A DNA stretch of 64,000 bases from Aquamicrobium defluvii (GCF_004363725.1 NZ_SNZF01000021.1:20978-84977); one strand, 5' to 3'. Positions 46,557-56,520 are shown, counted from the first letter of the stretch. Translations and numbers: made by a program. The notes: a model not told the origin generated them from the sequence alone.

Positions 46557-47018
46557 TCAGGCAGCCGCTGTCTGCTGCGCCGCCATGTTCCCGGAGAGCC
46601 GCAGGCGCGCTTCATCCATGGACCTGGAAAGATCGGCGATCGCTTCATCGAGAAGGGCGTGCTGCTTTTGCAGCCGGGCCATCTGCTTCTCCGACTTTTC
46701 CAGCGCCACCTTGAGCTGGCGGGCGTTGGAGCCGGACGGATCGTAGAGGTCCATCATCTGCTTCACGTCGCGCAGCGAGAAGCCGACCTTGCGGCCGAGC
46801 AGGATGAGCTTGAGCCGCGCCTTGTCGCGATGGCTGTAAAGGCGGGTGGTGCCGTCGCGCTGCGGGTTGATCAGCCCCTTGTCCTCGTAGAAGCGCAGCG
46901 TGCGCAGCGTAATGCCGAAATGCTTCGCCATTTCGCCGATGCGGGTAAGCTCTTCGCTCTCGTGGAGTTCGCCGGCCGCAGTCGTCGCCGCTTCGGCAAT
47001 CAGATCGTTCGTCTTCAT
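46557..47018 (-). CDS. MerR family transcriptional regulator
   Basis: 153 aa from the ATG at 47018 (in-frame ATGs at 47036 and 47057 are possible). The winged helix reads RIGEMAKHFGITLRTLRFYEDKGLINPQRDGTTRLYS, residues about 26-62, then a long dimerisation coiled coil (ALEKSEKQMARLQKQHALLDEAIADL). No cysteine cluster for metal or redox sensing is present, so it is not a CueR or SoxR type. An operator-like palindrome lies 73 bp upstream of the start, suggesting autoregulation. Target genes are unknown. Confidence 0.88.
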   Translation of the reverse strand: MKTNDLIAEAATTAAGELHESEELTRIGEMAKHFGITLRTLRFYEDKGLINPQRDGTTRLYSHRDKARLKLILLGRKVGFSLRDVKQMMDLYDPSGSNARQLKVALEKSEKQMARLQKQHALLDEAIADLSRSMDEARLRLSGNMAAQQTAAA

Positions 47019-47394
47019 TCGGGAATCCCGGATCATGTGCATTTGCCTGAGGAACAAGACCCCATCTGTGAACGTACGGAACCCCTTCCATTACGTTTAC
47101 GTAAGATGTGCTTAGCTGGAATTGCCTCCGGGTTCAAGTATTCACGTCGAACTGCGGCAAAACGGGCATTTTTCCGGCGGCGCAGCGATAGTTCCTGATC
47201 GCGGTTAACGCCTTGTTTACCACGTTGGGCGAATTGTGCGTCTGTCGGTTCTCCGTGCTTATCCAGTAGCGAAGTTTTCACGGTTTTCGGCAGGCGCCGG
47301 GTCCACAACGCCCGAATCCGCTTTCCGTTCCGACCTATTTTTGAAGGGGACGCCGGTCTTGCGACCGGGCGCTTTAAGGGAAACGGGCGTCGCG
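47019..47394. promoter_or_regulatory. divergent merR/podJ intergenic region with TTACG-N4-CGTAA operator
   Basis: 376 bp between divergent genes. TTACGTTTACGTAA at 47091-47104 is a near-perfect palindrome of the form reported for MerR-type LiuR regulators of branched-chain amino-acid catabolism (recalled, not checked). It sits where the merR promoter should be. The podJ side (47105-47394) shows no second copy and no coding potential that I trust. Confidence 0.5.
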
Positions 47395-50300
47395 ATGAGC
47401 AACAGAAGGTCCTATCTCGACATATCGGCTGCGGGGCGCCAGCACCGGCACGCCTCGACCCTCGACCAGATCAACGAGTCGCTGGCCGCGCTCGAGGAGC
47501 GGTTGCAGCGCAGCCGTGCCGACGCCCAGCCGCGCGGCGACAGCCTGCTGCGCACCGCCGCTTCCCAGCGCACATTTGCGGACGAGCGCGAGGGCTGGCC
47601 TGCGCGCCAGTCCGCCGCGGCCCCCCCGCGCGGCTATCAGGCGCTCATGAACGACATCGAACGTGTGCGCGGGCAGGAGGACGGCCTCGCCGTGGCCGGC
47701 CGCATCGCGGGCGAGTTGCAGGGCCTGCGCGACGAGCTGCGCCAGCAGATGACGGTCGGCCTGCATCGCGAGTTCGAGGCTTTGCGCCGCGACATCGATC
47801 GCGCCTGCCGCTCGGGCGAAGGTGCCGGCGACAGCGCCCGTCTCGGCCGCGAGCTGGAGCGCCTTTCCGGCGCCGTGCAGGAACTGGCGCACAGGAGCGA
47901 CGACCGCGGCGTCAATCTCATGCGCCTGGAGCTTGAGCAGCTCAGGGAGCAGATCGAGACCCTCGCCCGCGAGGACAGCGTACGTGCGGTCGATCGCCGC
48001 TGGGAAGAGTTCGACCGGCGCTGGTCGGCGTTCGAGGATCGTTTCGAAGCCAGCAGCGCCGACCGGAACAGCGCCGGCGAGGGGCTTGCTGCGCTCAACC
48101 AGCGGCTGGAGGAAATCGCCCGGGCGGTGGACATGCTGCCGCAATCGCTTTCGTTGCGATCGCTGGAAGAGAAACTGCGCACGCTGGCGCTGGCGGTCGA
48201 CCAGCTGGCGGCGCAGCGTCCCTCGGAGACGAACACGCTGGGCCTGATCGACGAACGGCTCGACGAGATTTCACGCGCCATTGTCGCCTCGACCGTCGCG
48301 GCGCAGGCCAGCAGTTTCGACCCCGCCGTTCTGGAGCGGATCGAGAACCGGATCGCCGCGCTGGCGGGACAGATCGAGGAAGTGGCGCATGACCGGCAGG
48401 ATGCCGAGGTCATGGAGCGGCTGGCCCTGCTGTCGCGCCGGGTGGACGATCTGGCCTCCGAAAGCCGTCTGCCGGAAGAGACCATCGGACGCCTGGCCGA
48501 CCAGATCGCGGCAATCGCCGAGCGCATCGGGCAGGCCCCGCAGATGCCCGACCTCGGTTACCTGCTGGAAGGGCTGGAGCAGCGCTTCGACATGTTCGCC
48601 GTTTCCCTGGAGCGCCGCCACAGCGACGCCGTCGATCAGGGCAATGTCATCCTCCGCGATTTCGAGCGCCGGCTGGAGGAAGTCGCCGAGCGTCTGGACC
48701 GGCGCGATGCCGTTCCGGCTTTCGATGGCGCGGAAGTCATGGAGGCGATCGACGCCCGCTTCGATGCGCTTGCGCGCGAACTCGACGGGCGCGAGCCTGC
48801 CGGGCAGGAGGCCATCCGTGGCCTCGAAATGCGGCTGGCCGACATCTCGCAGCGGCTCGACGGTTCCGTCGAGCGTTTCGGCGCCATCGATCCGGACCTG
48901 ATCCGCAGCCTCGAGGCGCAGGTTGCCGGGCTCTCCGCGCACCTGTCCCAGCCGGGCAGGCCGTTGCCCGATTTCGAGGACATCAGCCCGCGCCTGACCC
49001 AGATCGAGCAGTCGCTTGCCGGCACGCGCGAGTCCATTCTGGAAGCCGCGCGCGAAGCGGCGGAGCGTGCCGTGCAGTCGATGGCGGCGGAGGGAGCGGG
49101 CGGCGGTGTCGAACAGGCTGCGGTCGCCGGCCTCGCCCAGGATCTGAAGACGCTGGAGTCGCTGACCCGTCGTTCCGACGACCGCAACGCGCGAACCTTC
49201 GAAGCCATCCATGACACGCTGCTGAAGATCGTCGACCGGCTGGGCTCGCTGGAAGTCTCGGGCGCGGTGCAGGCCGTGCCTCAGCCGTCGCCCAAGATTT
49301 CGGTGGGCCAGCCGCCGAGCCTCGACATGGAGACGCTCGCCGGTGAGGGCGAAACCCTGCTGGCCGATGCCATGGACGGCGAGGTACAGCAGCGCACGCC
49401 GGCGCAGGCCGCCTCCGAGGCAGCCCGCGCCGCGCTCGGTGAAACTGCCGCACAGGAAGGGGCGCGAAAGACCTCGCTGCTCGGAAACCTCACCCGCGCC
49501 TTCCGCAAGGACGCAGCGCCCAGGCCGGTCGAGCCGATCCTGGCCGGCGAAAACGTCGATGCTGGTCTGGACGAGCCGCTTGAGCCCTCGCTGGTCAACA
49601 GGCCGCTGGAGCCCGGTTCCGGTGCGCCGGACCTCAACGCGATCCTCAAGCGTGTGCGCGACGAGCGCGGCCAGACGGATGCCCGCCCGGCTGCCGATGC
49701 CGCAAAGTCCGATTTCATCGCCGCGGCACGCCGCGCCGCGCAGGCTGCGGCGGCAGAGGCCGAGACGCTGAAGCGCCAGTCGAGCCTTGGCGGCCCCGCC
49801 AAGGGCCTGCGCATCGGCGAACTGTTCAAGGCGCGGCGCAAGCCGATCCTCATGGCCGTTGGCGCGGTGATCCTGGCTCTTGCCGGATTGCAGTTCGGCA
49901 AGGCTTTCCTCGATGGCAACGAACAGGTTTCGAGCGCTGCCCCGGCTCCCGCCGCAATCGAGAAGAAGGTTACGCAGGAACCGAAGATGGCCGGGGAAAA
50001 GCCTGTGCAGCAGCCGGAAGCTGCCGTCCCTGCGCCGAAGGCTGAGGCGGCACGCATCGTCGAGCCCGTGCGCATGAGTGAAGAGAGCACCGCAACGATT
50101 ACGGAGCAGCGGGACCGGTTCGCGGTTGCGCCGGTGCCGGAAGAGGCCGCCGGCCTGACCGATGCGGTGTCCACGGGCGCCGTGGCGCCGGTGTCCCTGC
50201 CTCTGTCTTCCGCCCTGCCCGTGTCTCCCGCCCTGATCGACGTGCCTGCCGATATCGGCACGCCGGCGCTGCGCGAGGCCGCTGCCGCCGGCGACGCCAA

Positions 50301-51087
50301 GGCGCTGTTCGAGATTGGCGCGCGCTATGCGGAGGCGCGCGGCGTCAAGGAAGACCCTGCCGCCGCCGCGCAATGGTACGAGCGTGCGGCCGAGCTTGGC
50401 CTCGCCCCGGCACAGTACCGGATCGGCAATCTCTACGAAAAGGGGATAGGTGTCGACCGCGATGCCGAAAAGGCCCGCAAGTGGTATGAAATGGCGGCCG
50501 GGCAGGGCAACGCCAGCGCCATGCACAATCTGGCCGTGCTGCTGGCCATGGGAACGGATGGCGCTGCGGACAACGAAGGCGCGGTGCGCTGGTTCAAGGC
50601 CGCAGCCGATCTCGGCGTCAAGGACAGCCAGTTCAATCTCGGCATCCTCGCCGCCAAGGGTGTCGGCATGCAGCAGAATCTGGAAGATTCCTACAAGTGG
50701 TTCGCCCTCGTGGCCAAGACCGGCGACAAGGACGCCGCCGCCAAGCGCGACGAGATCGCCAAAGCCCTGCGCCCCGAGCAGCTCGAAAAGGCCCGCCAGA
50801 CGGCGGACTTGTGGGAAGCAAGGGAGCTCGACCTCGACGCCAATGGCGTCACCATTCCCGATGCCTGGGTCGACGAGCCCGTCACCACCGCCTCTGTCGA
50901 TATGAAGAAGGCTGTGCGCAACATCCAGGCCATTCTCAACAAGAACGGCTATCCGGCCGGCGCGATCGACGGCGTCATGGGTGGAAAGACGCGGGAGGCC
51001 ATCGCCGCCTTCCAGACCGATAACGGCCTGCCGCCGACCGGAGAGGTGGACGACAAGCTGGTCGAGGCTCTGCTGGCGCGCAAGTAG
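47395..51087 (+). CDS. podJ: PodJ-type polar localisation factor (coiled coil - TM - Sel1 repeats - peptidoglycan-binding)
   Basis: 1230 aa. Residues about 15-650 are cytoplasmic and coiled-coil rich with repeated heptads (DQINESLAALEERLQRSR, and LERIENRIAALAGQIEEV). One TM helix lies near 818-838 (PILMAVGAVILALAGLQFG), then a Pro/Ala-rich periplasmic stretch. Sel1/TPR repeats follow at about 960-1130 (AAAAQWYERAAELGLAPAQY, ARKWYEMAAGQGNASAMH) and a PG_binding_1 domain near 1170-1228 (NIQAILNKNGYPAGAIDGVM). This order is that of Caulobacter and Agrobacterium PodJ. The ATG at 47395 is preferred; the frame is open to 47236. DivL, which also acts at the pole, is encoded nearby. Confidence 0.85.
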   Translation: MSNRRSYLDISAAGRQHRHASTLDQINESLAALEERLQRSRADAQPRGDSLLRTAASQRTFADEREGWPARQSAAAPPRGYQALMNDIERVRGQEDGLAVAGRIAGELQGLRDELRQQMTVGLHREFEALRRDIDRACRSGEGAGDSARLGRELERLSGAVQELAHRSDDRGVNLMRLELEQLREQIETLAREDSVRAVDRRWEEFDRRWSAFEDRFEASSADRNSAGEGLAALNQRLEEIARAVDMLPQSLSLRSLEEKLRTLALAVDQLAAQRPSETNTLGLIDERLDEISRAIVASTVAAQASSFDPAVLERIENRIAALAGQIEEVAHDRQDAEVMERLALLSRRVDDLASESRLPEETIGRLADQIAAIAERIGQAPQMPDLGYLLEGLEQRFDMFAVSLERRHSDAVDQGNVILRDFERRLEEVAERLDRRDAVPAFDGAEVMEAIDARFDALARELDGREPAGQEAIRGLEMRLADISQRLDGSVERFGAIDPDLIRSLEAQVAGLSAHLSQPGRPLPDFEDISPRLTQIEQSLAGTRESILEAAREAAERAVQSMAAEGAGGGVEQAAVAGLAQDLKTLESLTRRSDDRNARTFEAIHDTLLKIVDRLGSLEVSGAVQAVPQPSPKISVGQPPSLDMETLAGEGETLLADAMDGEVQQRTPAQAASEAARAALGETAAQEGARKTSLLGNLTRAFRKDAAPRPVEPILAGENVDAGLDEPLEPSLVNRPLEPGSGAPDLNAILKRVRDERGQTDARPAADAAKSDFIAAARRAAQAAAAEAETLKRQSSLGGPAKGLRIGELFKARRKPILMAVGAVILALAGLQFGKAFLDGNEQVSSAAPAPAAIEKKVTQEPKMAGEKPVQQPEAAVPAPKAEAARIVEPVRMSEESTATITEQRDRFAVAPVPEEAAGLTDAVSTGAVAPVSLPLSSALPVSPALIDVPADIGTPALREAAAAGDAKALFEIGARYAEARGVKEDPAAAAQWYERAAELGLAPAQYRIGNLYEKGIGVDRDAEKARKWYEMAAGQGNASAMHNLAVLLAMGTDGAADNEGAVRWFKAAADLGVKDSQFNLGILAAKGVGMQQNLEDSYKWFALVAKTGDKDAAAKRDEIAKALRPEQLEKARQTADLWEARELDLDANGVTIPDAWVDEPVTTASVDMKKAVRNIQAILNKNGYPAGAIDGVMGGKTREAIAAFQTDNGLPPTGEVDDKLVEALLARK

Positions 51088-51423
51088 GGGCAGGGGAGCC
51101 GGGCTACGGCAGTCTTCCTGCTTCGGGGCGCGGGCTGCATCCGCAAGAGGCCCCGGTACTGCCGCCTGATTCGTCTGTCTTGCCGGGATCGTGCGGCTCC
51201 GTGGCGCCCCGTTGCGGCCGCGGGCGGGCAATATCCCGCAAATTGGGCTGCGCGGCGTCGCTATTGCGATGCCTTGCCATATATTTGCCTGTTAACTGAT
51301 TGAGATATTTCTGGTTTCAAATCCGCAACGGATGAAAATCCGTTCGCGGTTCTCGTGCAAGAAGAGATTAGGTTTTCGGCGCTATGATCCGGGCCGGAAA
51401 CGACGGTTGATTGGAACAGACGG
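51088..51423. other. 336-bp gap before the TSUP transporter, with a GAAA-loop hairpin
   Basis: No gene seen. AACGGAT (51327-51333) pairs with ATCCGTT (51338-51344) around a GAAA tetraloop, 80 bp before the transporter start, possibly in its leader. GCGGG/CCCGC pair near 51220-51239. The section 51280-51330 is AT-rich and likely holds the promoter. Confidence 0.45.
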
Positions 51424-52347
51424 GTGGGCATATATCTCCCGATTGCGGAACTTTCCGTCAATGTCTTCGTACTGCTGGCGATGGGCGCGGCGGTCGGCTT
51501 CCTGTCGGGCCTGTTCGGCGTCGGCGGGGGGTTCCTGATCACGCCGCTGCTCATCTTCTACAACATTCCGCCAGCCATCGCCGTCGCCACCGGCGCCAAC
51601 CAGGTGATCGGCTCCTCCTTCTCCGGCGCGATGTCACACATGAAGCGGGGCACGCTCGACTTCAGGCTGGGCTTCATGCTGCTGGCGGGAGGTATCGTCG
51701 GTTCGACGGCGGGCATTTACGTCTTTTCGATCCTGCGAAGTCTTGGCCAGCTCGACCTGTTCATCTCGCTGCTCTACGTGATCCTGCTCGGCACGGTCGG
51801 CGGGCTCATGCTGGTGGAGAGCGTCAACTCCCTGCGCGCGGCCCGTGGCGGCGCGCCGACGGGCCTGAAGCGTCCCGGCCAGCACAACTGGATTCACCGT
51901 CTGCCGCTGAAGATGCGGTTCCGCACCTCCAAGCTGTTCGTCAGCGTCATCCCCGTGCTGGGCATCGGCGCCATCATCGGCTTCCTGTCGTCGATCATGG
52001 GCGTGGGCGGCGGCTTCATCATGGTGCCTGCGCTGATCTATCTGCTGCGCGTGCCGACCAATGTCGTCGTCGGCACCTCGCTGTTCCAGATCATCTTCAC
52101 CTCCGCCTATACGACGCTGGTGCATGCCACCACGAATTTCACCGTCGATATCGTGCTGGCCATGCTGTTGATGGTTGGCGGCGTCGCCGGCGCCCAGTAC
52201 GGCGTCAAGGCGGGGCAGAAGCTGCGCGGCGAACAGTTGCGCGCGCTGCTGGCGCTGATGGTGCTGGCCGTCGCGGTGCGTCTGGCCGTGGACCTGTTCA
52301 TCCGCCCGGACAATGTCTATTCGCTCAGCATACCGGGGATGGGCTGA
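51424..52347 (+). CDS. TSUP family transporter (sulfite exporter TauE/SafE-like)
   Basis: 307 aa inner-membrane protein with two homologous halves, each opening with a glycine-rich motif: AVGFLSGLFGVGGGFLITPLLIF and IIGFLSSIMGVGGGFIMVPALIY. These are diagnostic of the TSUP/TauE-SafE family, which moves sulfur-containing or other organic anions. A GTG start is used, with a weak ribosome site. It overlaps the next gene by one base (TGATG), and the partner is the TIGR02186-type protein. The substrate is unknown. Confidence 0.92.
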   Translation: MGIYLPIAELSVNVFVLLAMGAAVGFLSGLFGVGGGFLITPLLIFYNIPPAIAVATGANQVIGSSFSGAMSHMKRGTLDFRLGFMLLAGGIVGSTAGIYVFSILRSLGQLDLFISLLYVILLGTVGGLMLVESVNSLRAARGGAPTGLKRPGQHNWIHRLPLKMRFRTSKLFVSVIPVLGIGAIIGFLSSIMGVGGGFIMVPALIYLLRVPTNVVVGTSLFQIIFTSAYTTLVHATTNFTVDIVLAMLLMVGGVAGAQYGVKAGQKLRGEQLRALLALMVLAVAVRLAVDLFIRPDNVYSLSIPGMG

Positions 52348-53144
52348 TGGCGGCCCGGCTCCTGTTCCTCCGGTGCGTGCTGGCGCTTGCGGCGATGGTC
52401 GCCGGGCTGGTTTCCGCAGCGGCGCAGAATCCCAATCCGGAAGGGATACAGATCGGGCTGTCCACCGAGAATATCTCGATCACCGCCGGGTTCTCGGGCG
52501 CCGATCTCACCATTTTCGGCGCGCTCGAAAATGCCGATCCGGAAGTGGCCCGGCAAGGGCGCTACGATGTGATCGTGGTGCTCGAAGGGCCTGCAAGGCG
52601 CATCGTCGTCCGCCGCAAGGACCGTGTGCTCGGCGTCTGGATCAACCTTCAATCCGAGGAATTCGAGAACGTGCCGGTTTCCTATTCGGTCGCCACCACG
52701 CGTCCGTTCCAGGATATTACCGAGCCGGTCAGCTATCGCCAGCTCTCCCTCGGGACCAACAACATCTACCTGCAACCGGCCGATGCCGAAGGCAACCAGC
52801 CCACCATTGCCGAGTTCACGAAGGCGCTGCGGGAGCGAAAGGTTGCCGCCGGGCTTTACAGCGAGAATGTCGGCGGCGTGCGCTTCCTGTCGCAGAACCT
52901 CTTCCGCGCCACGGTGCGGCTTGCGCCCGACGCACCGGTCGGCACGCACAAGGCCCGCGCCTTCCTGTTCAAGAACGGCATGTTCGTGAAGGAAAGCTCC
53001 GCCCAGCTCGAAATCCGCAAGGCGGGCTTCGAGCAGGCGGTGTTCCGCCTCGCCCACAATCACGGCTTCTTCTATGGCCTGCTGTCGGTGGGTTTCGCCA
53101 TGGCCGTGGGCTGGCTGGGCAGCATCGTGTTCCGCAGGGACTGA
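52347..53144 (+). CDS. TIGR02186 family membrane-anchored protein
   Basis: 265 aa. Sec signal or N-terminal anchor (LLFLRCVLALAAMVAGLVSAAAQ), a periplasmic beta-rich region (IQIGLSTENISITAGFSGADLTIFGAL) and a C-terminal TM helix (FFYGLLSVGFAMAVGWLGSIVFRRD). This matches an uncharacterised alphaproteobacterial family that repeatedly sits beside TSUP transporters, with which it is translationally coupled here. A role as an accessory subunit of the transporter is inferred. Confidence 0.88.
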   Translation: MAARLLFLRCVLALAAMVAGLVSAAAQNPNPEGIQIGLSTENISITAGFSGADLTIFGALENADPEVARQGRYDVIVVLEGPARRIVVRRKDRVLGVWINLQSEEFENVPVSYSVATTRPFQDITEPVSYRQLSLGTNNIYLQPADAEGNQPTIAEFTKALRERKVAAGLYSENVGGVRFLSQNLFRATVRLAPDAPVGTHKARAFLFKNGMFVKESSAQLEIRKAGFEQAVFRLAHNHGFFYGLLSVGFAMAVGWLGSIVFRRD

Positions 53145-53154
53145 GCCCGGTTTC

Positions 53155-53871
53155 TCAACCCGGCCGCAGCATCGAGCCGGCGATCGCGAAGACGCGGTCG
53201 CGGCCCATCATGTAGGCCATCAGGCTTTCGCGGCGAAACAGGCCGGCATAGGCGCGGTCGAGGACGTTGAGCGAACCCGTATAGGCGCCGAAGGCCGGCA
53301 TCACCATGCGCGTGCCGTCGCTGGCGAAACAGCGCCGCCTGACCGAGCGGCCGCGCTGCACGATGCGCGCGCAGGGATGCAGATGGCCGGCGATCTCGCC
53401 TTCGACGGGAATGCGCGACGGCTCATGCCGGAACAGCAGCGCGCCGATGGCAAGTTCCCGCACCGTGTCGCCGGGCAGGTCCGCGGGCGCGTCGGGGTCG
53501 TGGTTGCCGGCGATCCAGAACCAGTTCCGCCCCGCCATCATCGCCTCCAGCCGCTCGCGAAAGGCCGGATGCAGGCGGGTCGCGCCTTCGCCGTCATGGA
53601 AGGAATCGCCGAGGCTGACGACGATGCGCGGCCGGTAGAGATCGAGCGCCTCCTGCAACCGCGCCAGTGTGGCGATGGTGTCATAGGGAGGCACCAGCGC
53701 GCCACGACGGGCCAGCGACGATCCCTTTTCCAGATGCAGGTCCGACACGGCCAGCATGTCCATTTCGGGAAAATAAAGGACGCCGCGCGCATCGCAGACG
53801 GCCCGTTCTCCGGCAATGACGACCAGTTCGGCGGCATCCGGAACCGCAACCGTCGCGGGTACGAAATTCAT
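53155..53871 (-). CDS. pdeM: ligase-associated DNA damage response endonuclease PdeM (MPE)
   Basis: 238 aa metallophosphoesterase. Metal-ligand motifs are in order: AVSDLHLEKGSSLARRG, VVSLGDSFHD, WIAGNHDP and AGHLHPCARI. The Pseudomonas relative is a Mn-dependent DNA nuclease in a four-gene repair cluster. The start overlaps the Lhr-Core helicase stop by 4 bp, so it is coupled to it. Confidence 0.94.
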   Translation of the reverse strand: MNFVPATVAVPDAAELVVIAGERAVCDARGVLYFPEMDMLAVSDLHLEKGSSLARRGALVPPYDTIATLARLQEALDLYRPRIVVSLGDSFHDGEGATRLHPAFRERLEAMMAGRNWFWIAGNHDPDAPADLPGDTVRELAIGALLFRHEPSRIPVEGEIAGHLHPCARIVQRGRSVRRRCFASDGTRMVMPAFGAYTGSLNVLDRAYAGLFRRESLMAYMMGRDRVFAIAGSMLRPG

Positions 53872-56387
53872 GCCTGTCCCATCGCTTCCCCGGCCAGTTC
53901 GGCCGCTTCCATCAGCAGGCTCTCATTGGCGCCGCCATTGACCGATTCCCTGCCGATCTCCAGCATCACCGGCACGGCCAGCGGCGAAATCCGCTCCAGA
54001 GGCTTATGCACGATTCGCCCGCGCACGCGCGAGAGCATGTCGCCAAGCCTGCCGACATCGAGCAGGCCGGCACCCGCATCGGCGCGCGTTGCCTGCAACA
54101 GAATGTGGTCGGGTTCGTGGCTGCGCAGCACATCGTAGATCAGATCGGCCGAGACCGTCACCTGCCTGCCGGTCTTTTCCTGCCCCGGAAAGCGCTTCTC
54201 GATCAGGCCGGAGATCACCGCGCAGTTGCGGAAGGTGCGCTTGAGCATCCAGCTGTCGTTGAGCCAGGCTTCGAGGTCATCGCCCAGCATGTCCTCGTCG
54301 AACAATTCGGCGAGTGACGGCTTCTTCGCCCTGAACAGCGCGCCCATGTCGTCCAGCGCCCAGATCGCCAGCGAATAATCGGTGGCGACGAAGCCGAGCG
54401 GGCGGGCTTCGGCGCGTTCCAGCCGGCGCGTCAGGAGCATGCCGAGCGTCTGGTGCGCCAGCCTGCCCTCGAACGGATAGCACACCATGTAGTGCCGGTC
54501 GCCGCGCGGAAAGGTTTCGACCAGAAGGTCGCCGCGTTTCGGCAGCATGGATTTTTCCTTTTGCAGGCGCAGCCAGTCGGACACCTGTTCGGGCAGCGTC
54601 GACCATCTGTCCGGGTCGGCCAGCATGGCGCGCACCTGATCGGCCAGATAGGTGGAAAGCGGGAACTTGCCGCCGGCATAGCTCGGCACGATGATGTTGG
54701 CACTGGTGCCGGCCGACACCACGCATTCGTTCTCGCGTATGCCTTCGAAGCGCAGGATCTTGCCGGCGAACAGGAAATTGTCGCCGGGCCGCAGCGTCTC
54801 GGCGAAATACTCCTCCACCTTGCCCAGCACCCGCCCGCCATGGCCGGCCAGCCCCCGGCTCGAGCGCACATAGCGCACGTTCAATTCCGGCATCTCGACG
54901 ATGGTGCCGACATTGAGCCGGTATTGCTGGGCGATGCGCGGATGGGTGACGCGCCACAGCCCCTCCTTCGTTCTGCGGATGCGGGCATAGCGCTCGTAGT
55001 TCCGCAGCGCATAACCGCCGGTGGCGACGAAATCGACCACCTGATCGAAGCTGGTGCGCGAAAGTGCGGCATAGGGCGCGGCGGCGCGCACCTCCTCATA
55101 GAGTGCCTGCGCCTCGAACGGACCGGCGCAGGCGGTGCCCAGCACATGCTGGGCCAGCACATCGAGCGCCCCGGCCAGCAGCGGCGGCGTGTCCTGCGCG
55201 CCGAGATAGTTTGCGTCGAGCGCGGCGCGGCATTCCAGCACCTCGAAGCGGTTGGCCGGAATGAGGATCGCCTTCGACGGTTCGTCCATGCGGTGGTTGG
55301 CGCGGCCGATGCGCTGGGCGAGCCGGCTTGCTCCCTTCGGCGCGCCGACATGGATGACCAGATCGACATCGCCCCAGTCGATGCCGAGGTCGAGCGTCGA
55401 GGTGGCGACGATGGCGCGCAGCGCATTGTCGGCCATCGCCTTTTCCACCCGCCGCCGCTGGCCGACATCGAGCGAGCCGTGATGGAGCGCGATGGGCAGC
55501 GCATCCTCGTTGGCGCGCCACAGTTCCTGAAACAGCATCTCGGCCTGGCTGCGGGTGTTGACGAACAGAAGCGTCGTCCTGTGCCGCCTGATCTCCTCGT
55601 AGATTTCAGGAATGGCGTAGCGCGCCGAATGGCCCGCCCATGGCACCCGTTCTTCCGACTCGAGGATGGAAATGTCGGGCTTTGCCCCGCCGGCGACCGT
55701 TACCAGCCCCGCCATGTTCCCGGGTGGATTTTGCGAAACCAGCCAGCGGCGCAGTTCGTCCGGCTCGGCCACGGTCGCGGAAAGCCCGATGGTCTGGAGC
55801 CCCGGCACGATGGCGCGCAGCCGGGCAAGCCCCAGCGCCAGCAGATGGCCGCGCTTGGAGGTCACCAGCGAATGCAGCTCGTCGAAGATCACATAGCGCA
55901 GGTCCTCGAAGAAGCGCTTCGCATCGCCGCTGGCGATCAGCAGGGCAAGCTGCTCGGGCGTGGTCAGCAGAATGTCGGGCGGAACCAGCTTCTGGCGCTG
56001 GCGCTTGTGGGGAGGCGTGTCGCCGGTGCGCGTCTCGATGGCCACGGCCAGGCCGATTTCGGCGACCGGCTTGCCCAGATTGCGCTCGATGTCCACCGCC
56101 AGCGCCTTGAGCGGCGAGATGTAGAGCGTGTGGATGCCGCGATGCGCTTGCCCCGGCTTGCGCTTCGGCCGTACCGCCAGTTCCGTCAGCGACGGCAGGA
56201 AGCCGGCCAGCGTCTTGCCGGCGCCCGTGGGCGCGATCAGCAGCGTGGATTGGCCCGCATGCGCGCGCGAGAGCAGTTCGAGCTGATGGGCGCGCGGCGC
56301 CCAGCCCTTGCCTGCGAACCATTTCAGGAACGGCTCGGGCAGGCGGGCGACGGCCGTTTCGTGCAATGGCTCGGGCTTCGCGGTCAC
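53868..56387 (-). CDS. ligase-associated DNA damage response DEXH helicase (Lhr-Core)
   Basis: 839 aa from the GTG at 56387 (the frame is open to 56477, but that extension is not family-like; the start is uncertain). Walker A is in LLIAPTGAGKTLAGFLPSL, the DEXH motif in VIFDELHSLVTSKRGH, motif IV-V in IALHHGSLDVGQRRRVEKAM and TLDLGIDWGDVDLVIHVGAP, and motif VI in QRIGRANHRMD. The Lhr winged helix and beta-barrel follow. It is a 3'-5' translocase on ssDNA in the family. Divergent from the exonuclease by 133 bp. Confidence 0.92.
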   Translation of the reverse strand: MTAKPEPLHETAVARLPEPFLKWFAGKGWAPRAHQLELLSRAHAGQSTLLIAPTGAGKTLAGFLPSLTELAVRPKRKPGQAHRGIHTLYISPLKALAVDIERNLGKPVAEIGLAVAIETRTGDTPPHKRQRQKLVPPDILLTTPEQLALLIASGDAKRFFEDLRYVIFDELHSLVTSKRGHLLALGLARLRAIVPGLQTIGLSATVAEPDELRRWLVSQNPPGNMAGLVTVAGGAKPDISILESEERVPWAGHSARYAIPEIYEEIRRHRTTLLFVNTRSQAEMLFQELWRANEDALPIALHHGSLDVGQRRRVEKAMADNALRAIVATSTLDLGIDWGDVDLVIHVGAPKGASRLAQRIGRANHRMDEPSKAILIPANRFEVLECRAALDANYLGAQDTPPLLAGALDVLAQHVLGTACAGPFEAQALYEEVRAAAPYAALSRTSFDQVVDFVATGGYALRNYERYARIRRTKEGLWRVTHPRIAQQYRLNVGTIVEMPELNVRYVRSSRGLAGHGGRVLGKVEEYFAETLRPGDNFLFAGKILRFEGIRENECVVSAGTSANIIVPSYAGGKFPLSTYLADQVRAMLADPDRWSTLPEQVSDWLRLQKEKSMLPKRGDLLVETFPRGDRHYMVCYPFEGRLAHQTLGMLLTRRLERAEARPLGFVATDYSLAIWALDDMGALFRAKKPSLAELFDEDMLGDDLEAWLNDSWMLKRTFRNCAVISGLIEKRFPGQEKTGRQVTVSADLIYDVLRSHEPDHILLQATRADAGAGLLDVGRLGDMLSRVRGRIVHKPLERISPLAVPVMLEIGRESVNGGANESLLMEAAELAGEAMGQA

Positions 56388-56520
56388 GCTCCCACAGGTA
56401 GCGCGGGCAGGGCGGATCGCCAAGCAAAAAGAACAAAACAGGATCGTTTGCTTGCGCGGATGGCGGCGCACAGGCACAGTGCGGCCTTTTCGCGGTGCCG
56501 AAACGACCTATCTGTCAGCC

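Noticed and set aside
48271..51231. Long minus-strand frame opposite podJ
   Set aside because: Antisense shadow; the plus strand has clear coiled-coil, TM, Sel1 and PG-binding parts.
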